Positions 38,040 to 47,084 of a DNA stretch of 64,000 bases are shown here, in pieces. Every line of letters begins with the position of its first letter. Positions within the stretch are counted from its first letter, which is position 1. Under the pieces are notes generated by a model. It searched no databases. It worked only from the letters and a program-made list of their open reading frames with translations, and was not told the origin of the DNA. The stretch spans positions 22,360,254 through 22,424,253 of the forward strand of contig OX579641.1 in the NCBI GenBank assembly GCA_951230915.1. Direction: 5' to 3'. The stretch comes from Antitrichia curtipendula. Its lineage: Eukaryota > Streptophyta > Bryopsida > Hypnales > Leucodontaceae. A program made the position numbers and the translations under genes.

Positions 38040-38797
38040 CATTTTTCTTCATAAAACCCCCTCAAAACCATCATTTATATTGCAAAAAATAAAACATTGT
38101 AAAAATTGATTTTTTGGCATATCTAACCATAGGATCTTGCAGTAGAATATGATATGAGTGTGTAGAATAAATTTCAAGAATCTTGGTCACATAGATTGCA
38201 AGAACTTTGTCCACATAGATTGTAAGAATAGTACTTAAAAGAATTGTTAAGAAGAAATAGGTAATAGATAGAAGTAAAAACTAAATTGTTAATATCTCTA
38301 AGATGAAATTGAAACACGTCAATTCAGTGGTGAGATTGTTCTGGCACACAAACTAATTCTTGTGGAACTTCTTTTTTTGAAAAATTGTGAAAATTGAGTT
38401 AAAAAACAAATCCAATGCACTATTTTCCCAAGAAGATGCTACGATTGCCTAGAAAACAAGATGTTCCATAAGTTTCACATCACTAATCCAAATGGAATGA
38501 ATCAAAGTTTTCCTTGTAAACAAAAATATGATCTATAAGGAACAAATTTCTTGAAATTTTTGTGGATTTCAAGTTTTTGTGGCTTTCTTTTGTTGGCCAA
38601 CAAGGTGAATATCATGTTGAGGTTGACATAACTTTTGCTTCCAAGCACCAATTATTGAAATACAAATTGTATTCCCGAAAGGCTAATGTGTTTTTCTAAT
38701 TCAAAAAAAAGTTTAAGAAATCACAACAAAAATTGAGACCAAAGGAGCTTGCCCAAAATCCATTTTGTCCCCTAAGGAGACACTAGTCTTTCACGGG
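38040..38797 (+). mobile_element. Family 2 MITE, left end unclear
   Basis: The family blocks ACCATAGGATCTTGCAG, TAGATTGCAAGA and TTTTGTCCCCTAAGGAGAC occur in order. The right end is TTTCACGGG followed by TTAA at 38798-38801. Bases 38162-38230 repeat a small unit about the CACATAGATTG motif. Confidence 0.5.
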
Positions 38798-39008
38798 TTA
38801 AAAAAAATTCCTCCAATTGGTTAAACTAGCAGCTATGTTACGAGAGGCTTTGTCCTTGTACGAACTTCATTTTTTTCTCTTTAAAGTAGCTCAATTCTCA
38901 AGTAAGGTACTACTCAAACTTCCTCACACCAACATCTAGGAAGAATTTGAGCCAAAATAGTCAAAACCTCGAAGCATATCAGTGGATAACCGTGATTAGT
39001 AATAAGAC

Positions 39009-39143
39009 CTACAGTAATTCCCCCTTCCGGATCCCTTCAAAATACGGAGCCAAAACAGCGGCCGCGCCCCTCTCCGGGATGCCCTTCCAAAGCCAGGATG
39101 CAGCCGTGAAGGCGAAGTACTGTAGTAATGGCGGGCGTGCCAT
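39009..39143 (-). CDS. Possible small gene, 44 aa
   Basis: The ATG at 39143 stands in CCACAATGGC, close to the best plant initiation context, and opens 44 codons ended by TAG. The protein has one moderately hydrophobic N-terminal stretch (LLQYFAFTAASWLW, residues 6-19), then a polar turn and an Ala-rich helix. I do not recognise it. The composition around it (about 38990-39240) is markedly less A+T-rich than the desert to its left, and it would be transcribed away from the locus at 39374, sharing its promoter region. It may equally be noise or a piece of a larger gene. Confidence 0.3.
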   Translation of the reverse strand: MARPPLLQYFAFTAASWLWKGIPERGAAAVLAPYFEGIRKGELL

Positions 39144-39373
39144 TGTGGAGGCCCGATTCCAAGCAGAACCTGTCGTCGTTTGGGTTTCATACAAATTGAG
39201 CGGGGCAATGCTCTCGTAGGGTTTCCACTCCCTTGTCACGTCGCGAGGGCGGGGCTCTAGCTAGTCGCTGTCGCTACTAAGTTACTGATGCGCGTCTTTC
39301 TTCTTCTTGTCGTTCTCTTTCTCCTCCTTTAGTCAGCCCTTTTGGTTTAACGGACCCGGAATGGCACTGCCTC

Positions 39374-39826
39374 ATGACGCCTCAGGCATGTCGCGTTCGC
39401 TGGCTGCAGCAGAAGCTCCGGCAATGCGTTGCCGGCGCTTCTGCGATGGTGGGAGGCCACGTCGTCTCTTCTTTCGCAGCGTTCGTTGAGGAGACTTTGG
39501 TGAGGAGGAGCTTGGACGACGAGGGGAATGATAATGTAGGATTGTGGAATGTGAGGAGGGAGTGGTGTGAGGAGAATGGTGGAGAATGGTTTGGGGAAAC
39601 TGCGCCGTGTGGTGATGGTTTGGTCCGAGGTCCTTGGCCGAGTGTTGGTGCTTTTGGTATTATTATTCGGGCAATGTGGAACGGGAACCGTGTTTCGGTT
39701 ATGATGCGGACGAGGGAACGGAAGGAAGCGGATCCCTGGTGCTCGTTTATTGTCGATTGGATGGAGAATTGGCCTTCCAGGGGTGCGTGTGGTCTTCTTG
39801 TTCGGACAGGGATCTCGTCCACGAAG
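39374..39826 (+). CDS. Putative first exon of unrecognised gene
   Basis: The ATG at 39374 opens 151 codons ending at ACGAAG followed by GTATAG, a good donor, phase 0; without splicing the frame stops 2 codons later. The N-terminus is basic and Trp/Gln-rich (VRWLQQKLRQC), followed by many Trp and Gly residues. No family recognised. A 293-codon frame lies opposite on the minus strand, so the coding strand is not certain. It may belong with the exons at 40897-42874, but the joining exons were not found. Confidence 0.3.
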
Positions 39827-39869
39827 GTATAGTGGCGCGTGTTTGAAGCGTCTCACTGGCATCAGTAAT

Positions 39870-40465
39870 GAGTGCTCTTTGGTAAACAGTGAAGAACAGG
39901 ATGCTTCTGGTTTCGGTTCATTTACTTGGGCGCTTATTGTAGTAGCGCTACTCGGTTCGACTACATCGGGTGCGTTCGAGTTTGTTCGAATCTCAGAGTT
40001 TTCGGCTTCTTTTAGCATTCGAGGTGTTGCAGAGATTCTGTGGTTTAATGTGAAGACCGAGACTGGTAGCAACAAAATTGCGATGAGTGCGTCGTAATTG
40101 CAATGTGTGCTGAAGGAGTGAGTTGCTGAGTGTTTTGAGCGTGCGTGCACAATGTCGTTCCCTGAAGTTGAGGAATCAGTCATTATTTGCGACAGCATTT
40201 GAGTGTGCTGGTGGTAATGAACCCACATTTTATGGCTTTAAGTGTTGAGTTTCCTCGATACTTCCTTGGAGCATCTTACCCGCAGTGCTCTTTGATGAAC
40301 AGTAAAGCAGTGGATGCCGGCTTATTACTTGGAAGTTTTATATAGTAGTGCTCCTCGTGTGACTACATCCGATGCATTCAAGGCCGTAAGAATCTCAGAG
40401 TTTTCCGCTTCTTCTAGCATTTGAGTTGTTGCAGAGATTCTGCTGTTAAATATTCGTGCGAGAGT
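39870..40465 (+). repeat. Diverged direct duplication of about 190 bp
   Basis: About 39870-40055 and 40280-40460 share AGTGCTCTTTG, GTAGTGCTACTCG-like, CGACTACATC, AGAATCTCAGAGTTTTC and TTGCAGAGATTCTG in the same order. The first copy keeps an open frame; the second is broken by stops. The unit plus spacer is about 405 bp. Confidence 0.7.
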
Positions 40466-40896
40466 TGACATTTTTCCCTTTGCGTGGGAAGCTCTTGCGG
40501 AAGGCCTAAGTTCATTAAGGTTGGATAGTTTCGCCTCGGTTCCAGTCCTCAGGGAGTTGAGAAATTTGTTGACTCTAGTTTCGGTCTTACTATTAAATGT
40601 TCAAATTATACGTTGCTCGTGGATGAAAGCTCTTTGGTGTCGGAAGTTGTAGTTGGATTGATTACACTCTTTTTCGATTTTCATTAGATTTGCCGTTATA
40701 TATTTCAGAAGATTGGTAGGAATATCCCGATGCAGCGGACCTAGTGCAGGGACTGATAATTTTAGGATGTTGAATCGAAGTGGATACAGGATTGCGATGT
40801 CCGTGCATTCTACTCTGTTGTCCATTCAATTTTTTAGACTTTACATATTTTCAGGTTTTTGTGATACACTAAACTCTATTGTTGATTTTTGTATAG

Positions 40897-42874
40897 GTAA
40901 TATCGAACGCAGACCATGAGAACACGTCCGACCTGATTATGGAGCGCTACGTGACAGATCTATATTGTCCTGGAAATGATGTCACTGTTTCACATTCCTC
41001 TGCAAATCTCAAGCACGCAAATTCTGGAAGCGAACGGCAGAGAACAGCTATGTCGAAGGAAGCGCTTGTTGATGCAGCTAGTTTAGAGCAAGAATTTAGG
41101 AGATCATTCTTTTTGATGCTGATAATCGAATACAGAGTTCGTCCAGATCGGCTTTACGATCCAAAGATCTACTCATCTACTTTTAAGGAACAGGTGATTA
41201 CGTTCACCCGCGTAAGAATGATGCTCTGTGTATTCCCTTGACTCGAACAGTTTATCAGCTGGATTTCTATTTTCCCTGTTTTTTTCGAGTCCATAACTGG
41301 TAAACTCTACAGCTTGCTTCCGATTATCTGAGATCTGTGATGGGAACTAGATAGGGCTAACGTGGGCAGGATTGAAATTCGAGACTAGGCTATCATTACT
41401 TAATTTTGTTTTCTTTCGTTGTGCACTGAAGGTACATGATGCTCAATCATTGAGATTAGTTGAAGACTACAGTGCAACATCCAGTCAGCCAGATGTGCTC
41501 CAGGATCAGCAACCTTATTTGTATCCAGGCCTCATCGATGCATCATTTCAGTCTTTAATGGTATTATCACTCATAGGTTGGAGATCGATTTGGACGTTGT
41601 GGCACTACTGTGTACTCCAGTCGATCTGTTGTTCTTTCTCAATTTCGGTGAGTCTCTCTTTCTCTCTCTCTCTCTCTCTGTATGTGTGTGTGTGTGTTCT
41701 CAATTTCAGCTCGTTTCAAGGGTGAATGTTGACACTCACATTTGTGGATCGTCGATACTTTATGTCTTTAATGGTTGCACATTCGAGTGATCTAGAAGAT
41801 GTTGATAAGCTTTAGCACTTGTGTTTGTGACGTGTAAAGCATTAGAGGCTGATTGATATTACACTTGTCGACCAACGCTATTTTTCTTGTCGAGGACGTG
41901 AGGTTTCTTTTTCGTTCAATGCTGATTGACAACAATTCTATAACAATCAATTTTACGCACATTTTTCCTGAAAGCCCGAGTATAGATCAGTGTTTCTTTT
42001 ACTGTTCACCTCAAGCAGGTGTCACCTGCTTTTGGTAGCTACTAAATGAAACACTGGTACAAATGAGGATTTCGGTTAAAGTGTGCATAATCAAGGCAAT
42101 TCATTATATACCTTCTCGATTTTGACTGGTGAAAGGTTAAGTTAGCAAACCAGTTGAACCATGTGAACTTAACAGATCAATTGGTCACAGGTGTAGGATC
42201 TGATTTTCTGTGGTCCTTGGTATACTTCGTTCAGATTAAAAATAGCAGAGCCTGTAGAATTTTTTTTGGGTGAGAATAAGAAGAAGGACGTTATACGTTA
42301 TCGAACCCTAAGATACTGAGTAGGTTATCCTTGCGACCTTTACATACTCTCTATGAGGTTTACTTATTTAAGTCATCGTGAAATATGAAATAATGAAATG
42401 AAGTCCATGGGCGGAATGGTCACTTAGCCGTTTGTTATTCGTTTACGTCTTGCATGTTTACTGCGTATGTCTTGAATCGCTGCTCACCATATTGCAAGGG
42501 TTTTGACTTCGTTTTGTCTCCTGCTTGGTGCATTGATTAACAACCAGTTAATCAATGTCTAAATCATATCAGGTGAAAGAGGCGTGTTCATACAATTCAT
42601 GGATCTCCCAAGAAAGCTCCTTCTGCAAGTTGTTGCATTTCTGGTGAAGGTCCCACAATTTGAAGTCGGTATGCTCATGTGCTTCTCCATTCTCATCTCT
42701 CAGCACAAGAAGCCCGCAATTTGGCTGCTCTACGAGATGGAACATTCACCTAAGAATTGATGATTTTTACATTGTTTCGATGCAGTGCTCGCCAAGATAT
42801 GGCTCTATAACTTGAGAAATCCTACTCATATTTGGGGGGAGCTCAAGCTAGAGCCAATTAGGAGTAGGTTTTAG
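40897..42874 (+). CDS. Unrecognised multi-exon gene (at least five exons)
   Basis: Two exon groups are visible. Group one: 40897-41193 (after TTTTTGTATAG, ending GAACAG then GTGATT, 99 codons) and from 41432 (after CACTGAAG), rich in Ser, Asp and Gln, with MERYVTDLYCPGNDV at residues 15-29. Group two: an exon ending at 41647 (TTTCG then GTGAGT), 42573-42668 and 42786-42874 with TAG at 42872. Their phases agree, and they encode a hydrophobic helical segment (DVVALLCTPVDLLFFLNFG, then FMDLPRKLLLQVVAFLVK, then VLAKIWLYNLRNPTHIWGEL). The two groups are in different frames near 41560 and no intron was found that reconciles them. Either an exon was missed, an indel broke the gene, or they belong to separate genes. 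No family recognised. Confidence 0.45.
41652..41697. repeat. (TC)n-(TG)n microsatellite
   Basis: About 15 TC units are followed by GTATG and about seven TG units. It begins just after the donor at 41647, so it lies at the 5' side of an intron. Confidence 0.9.
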
Positions 42875-44799
42875 TATTAGAGGCGTTCTTTTATTTATTT
42901 AGGGCCTTAGCCACGGCAATGATGATACTTTTGTGATGCTTTCCCGCAGAAATAGCTAACAGCTACAGATTGGCCTCATTTTTGCTGCATCTGAAGTTGT
43001 GAAGAAAAACACGGAGACCACACCTGACCTTTGCCAAGTGTGCTTTGATAGCTCTTTATTAACAGCAATGAAGAGCAATGTAGTATATTCAGCCAAGCTG
43101 GTTTCCTTAGTCCAGACTATGATAGTCACCCAATGTTTTCCTTCCAGCTATAAGAACGATCTTCTCTGTTCCGCTACTGTTGTTTAGCTTCTCTTCAATC
43201 CCTCTTGTCTTCTGTTGCAAGTTTCAAGGGTGAATGTTGGTATTGGATATATTTCTGCAATTTTTCATGACTTTTTCAATATTTTCAAGGCTTGCTTTTT
43301 TGCTGAACTTTATTCAGATGCCATGATTGGCAGTTGTTACCGTACTCTTGGCAATAGTTGAGTGCTGAGATTTTCAAACGGAGGGTCTATGCAAAGGACT
43401 GCTATAGTTTAGGTTAAGGTGTATCTTGAGAAAATTGTATTGCTCCATCAGGTTCCAGGGTGCTCTACCGAAAGGTCGTAGAAAGGGTGCTGGTAGTTCT
43501 TTTGGACAGGCCACAGTCACTTAGTAGGAACTATCAGCGGAACCAGTGAACGAGGATGCCAACTACTGTAGCTTCAACAGATTCGAGTGATGGGGCTTGA
43601 AACGACGCCTAACGTGAGGAGATCGTCATCAGCAATCCAGTTGCCAGCCGGCAACTAACTTCTCCCCTTCCAGTGACAAGGCCACCAGGTGAGAGAACAC
43701 AAATCTCGGGAAGTGAGCTTCCTGTAGAGGCAGTACGATTTTTCACCCTATCCTGTTTTATCTGACTGCTTTGGGTCCCTAGAAATTGACTAAGACATGG
43801 CTTGAATGTGTGACTAGTGTGCCACAGTCAACAATAGTGTAACAAGCGTGCAGGATATTCCACAATGATATTTTGGAGGTCATATAAAAACGAACTGCAT
43901 GAAGTGCGATTAATTAGGTTTATTTTTTCGTCTAAGTGTAATTATTTTGCTTGGTAAAGAGACTTTGCTTTCTTTTTGTTCAAGGGAATAGGAAGCTCTA
44001 TTTTATTCAGTGCCAGGGGGACTTGCTGTGTTATAATTCACAGGTCACCAGTTGCAATTGAGACTATGTTTGGACTGCATCCCTTGAAGGAGAAAGGAGG
44101 CGCTCGAACCTGGTAGTGCTTGACGTGAGGTTTAATCCCGTGGGCTGACTGTGATTGAAAGAACAGGAGAAACTATTCTTGCACTTGTACATCTTGGCAG
44201 TGCTCGACGTTAACTTCAATTGCATTGAAATCGTGAATCAAATGACCTTAAGATAGGTTATTTTACAGAGTTGTTTTGCAGAGGTTTCCCGAGCTCTATT
44301 TAGTGCCAAGTGTCGAATTCGTTGTCCGTGCTGATAATCTCTTCTTTACTTTAACTTACGTAATCACTTTCTTCTGCGATTTTCGATTGGAGACGAATGG
44401 CGTGCCACGTTCGTCTCTCTTTCTCAACACTCTCCATCCAACAATTGTGCTGTGATAGATCTTAAGTAGTCGAGGCATGAAGTCACGTCCACATTCTACA
44501 GTCGTGTTTTTTGTTATGTTCAGAGCTGTCCTGCGTGAAGAGTTATGTGCTCTAACTTTGTAGCCGACAGTGTTATGTAGATTCTGTTCCCTGTCGTCCT
44601 GGTACAAGCTCCGGAGTTATTTCTCATTCGTGCTGCAAATTGTGACCTGGCAATTTAAGCAACGTCCCATGGCATTCGTGCAATGCTCACTGCCAGGGGT
44701 CGCGGGCTTGGTTTCCCAATTGGAGATCTAATGCATTTCCTCTGCTTTCACTGATATGCATTCTTTATTTTTGTAATTCAGTTCTGGCGATGACGCATC
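42875..44799. other. Gene-like composition, no exon assigned
   Basis: A 63-codon frame at 42999-43187 (with CQVCFDSSLL) could be an additional exon, but no splice partner in the right phase was found. The rest, to the polypyrimidine-CAG at about 44781, has stops in all frames at short spacing and is probably intron or untranslated region. Confidence 0.4.
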
Positions 44800-45633
44800 A
44801 TGACCCGCCTGTGCGGTCAGGCGGGCACGGATGCCAGCGGAAGAAAAATCTGCTCTCATATATGGCTAGCACAGATGCTAAATTGCAACACCAAGCAGAC
44901 ATTCTTCAAGAAATCATGGGACGCCCTGGAGCTAGCCCGACTGCAAGAGTTCATGTGTCCTCGATGGAGAGCCGAGCTCAAGCTTGTATCAGCCCCTGCT
45001 TACATACGAGTCTGGTTGCCCATTCTTCCAGACAGGGTCCTCAAGGAATTTGGCCAGATCTTCCGCACCCGACCGAATTTGGTTCGACCCTGGGCCTCCA
45101 GAATGCAGCATATCTACGGAGCTATCACACACCAATTCGACAGCATCTTTTCGGTGGAGGGACGGAACGGAGCCAGGCTGCTCGTGTACCAGGACCGCGA
45201 CGTGAAGCAACTCAATGTGTTCTGGCCCTTGTTCTATTTCGGCCAAGGGGAGCAGCAGAATCAGCTGTATATGGACAAGCTTGAGTACATGGAAACCAGA
45301 TGGGCCACAATCAGCCCGAGCTATGTCGCAGGCGGGAAAAGAGATATTATTCCTCGCCATCCTCGGCGAAAGGAAGATCCGTGGGATTGCTACTGTCATG
45401 CAGAAGGGAGCTGCGATTGCCATTGTCACCTGCAACGGAAGTGTGGGTGCGTCTGCTCCAGGCAGTGTAAATGCCACTGCCATAAAACGGAATGTTGCAC
45501 CTGCCTCGTTTTCTCGCAGCGGTGGTGCGTGAAGTGCTACTGTCATCTGCATAGGGCACATTGCAGGAAGGTGAAGACGTGCCAGTGCCGATGCCACAAA
45601 GATGAAACACTGGAGCTCGGCTGGATCAATTAG
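44800..45633 (+). CDS. Unrecognised protein with dense C-terminal Cys/His array (277 aa)
   Basis: The ATG at 44800 lies 18 bp after a possible acceptor (TTGTAATTCAG), with an in-frame TGA between. The frame has 277 codons and ends in TAG. Residues 1-190 form an ordinary mixed domain with several Trp and Tyr residues (FWPLFYFGQGEQQNQLYMDKL region at about 145-165). Residues about 199-272 hold 21 Cys and about nine His: CYCH, CDCHCH, CGCVC, CKCHCH, CCTC, CVKCYCHLH, CQCRCH. The spacing is CxC, often CxCH, every 8-12 residues. That points to metal binding (zinc or copper), like metallothioneins in chemistry but unlike any such family I know in pattern. Two overlapping frames (44790-45284 plus, 44989-45597 minus) lack such order. 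It could be the last exon of the locus starting near 39.4 kb. Confidence 0.55.
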   Translation: MTRLCGQAGTDASGRKICSHIWLAQMLNCNTKQTFFKKSWDALELARLQEFMCPRWRAELKLVSAPAYIRVWLPILPDRVLKEFGQIFRTRPNLVRPWASRMQHIYGAITHQFDSIFSVEGRNGARLLVYQDRDVKQLNVFWPLFYFGQGEQQNQLYMDKLEYMETRWATISPSYVAGGKRDIIPRHPRRKEDPWDCYCHAEGSCDCHCHLQRKCGCVCSRQCKCHCHKTECCTCLVFSQRWCVKCYCHLHRAHCRKVKTCQCRCHKDETLELGWIN

Positions 45634-47084
45634 TTTAACTAAATACTAAGTTACCGTCATTTAGGGCCAGCAAGAAATGCTACCCTAAATCAGGACTGCT
45701 CTTGTCTTCATCATCTGTAGTAATGATTCTCTTGCACCGTGTAGGTATTTTCTCTCATCTATTACGATTGTTGATAATAAATATTTTTGCTTGGTTGAGT
45801 GGGTTTCTAGGATCATCAGTTGATCACGGCTTATCTCTGAAACTTCTGGAAGCTCTTCAATCAAAAAAATTCCATCTTTATCGTTGAGGGTTTCACATAC
45901 TGGTTATTAACATTCTTAATGAGAGGTGAGCAATTGATCAACGACGCATGGAACCCACCGATTATCCTCTGTTCATGTTGGATTGTGGTTGATTCAGATG
46001 ACACAACAGACTCTTGGTTTTCTGCTTTCGTTAATTGGACCGTCAGTGACTAGTATATCACTGTAGTGTCCTAATCTCGATAATAAGTACAAACAAGAAT
46101 ATATGGAAAAATTTGATCACAGAACAAGTGCAAACAAGAAAATACATAAAAATTTGGACATTCTAGTAAAAGAAATACCAGTTCCACTTCTCTCCACACT
46201 ACCACTTGTGAAGATGTTCGAAGTGGTTTTGGGACATGGAAGTCCATTGGTGACCTAATGCATCCTAAAACTTCTACAATTGTGTGGATTCAAATTATAG
46301 AACTTGAAAGGACAAAATGGCGGATGAAACGGTGGAGGCTTCACTACCGGTATTCTATGGCTTAAGTGGTCTCAATCTCATGTTGTAATCTATAGCTAGC
46401 AAGAGTAAATTTTTGTTGAAATTTGGCAATAATTCATCCAAAATAAGATGGATGCAACCACTCTCAACCAGGAAGTTAGTACATCATCATTCCACATCCA
46501 AATCATCATAAATTCATCAATGAAAATTCGATCATTACACAAGTCTTTATACTTGGGACATGACTAATCATAAGACTTACTTTATTGCGCAACAATGCGA
46601 TGAAAACATGGATACAACCATTTTTTCAAAATTCCTAGCCAAAGTGGAAAGGTGGACAACGTGACCATCATAAGACCTTCCACCCATTATTGCAGTACAA
46701 ATCCAAGAAAGCACCACACACATACAAAAGCTTGAGCTTGCAACCCAAGCCTTGATCCAATCCTCCAAATGAAACAAGCAGCTCTTGTAAGCTCCTACCC
46801 AGGGACTCAAACCTTCCCCACACACACTCACTCCAACTCTACAAGTATATGTGGTCATTGTCACAACCCTATTCACACCAAAGTAGTCCCGTTACCATCC
46901 GCAGCTTCTCATCCATCCAAGAACAACTGAAACTGAAGTCATGGTCACCTGAATCCATTCATTCACATTCATCCATCCACGTGACTACCAGGCTCCAGTC
47001 ACGGGCTTGATCCTGTTGTAGCTTCTGCGTCAATGCTGATAGCATTTCTCAAAACCCTTGGATCCCTGAGAGCCCCGGATGGCT
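45634..47084. other. Spacer between the Cys-rich gene and the germin-like gene
   Basis: The first few hundred bases are probably 3' untranslated sequence. A 99-codon minus-strand frame at 46577-46876 has no recognisable product. The last bases before 47085 are the 3' region of the germin-like gene. Confidence 0.4.

Noticed and set aside
38041..38230. CRISPR-like spacing of repeated CACATAGATTG motifs
   Set aside because: There are only two or three short imperfect repeats in a plant repeat element, without regular spacers.
39347..40228. A 293-codon minus-strand open frame
   Set aside because: It has a composition rich in Pro, Thr, His and Arg, as expected for the reverse of a stop-poor G+C-rich stretch, contains no recognisable domain, and overlaps both the plus-strand exon candidate and the direct duplication.
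44790..45284. A 164-codon plus-strand frame overlapping the Cys/His-rich gene
   Set aside because: It is shorter, shows no pattern, and is a frame shadow of the longer gene.
44989..45597. A 202-codon minus-strand frame opposite the Cys/His-rich gene
   Set aside because: Its Met/Ala/Pro-rich sequence is the complement of the ordered Cys codons on the plus strand; the regular CxC spacing on the plus strand is much stronger evidence.
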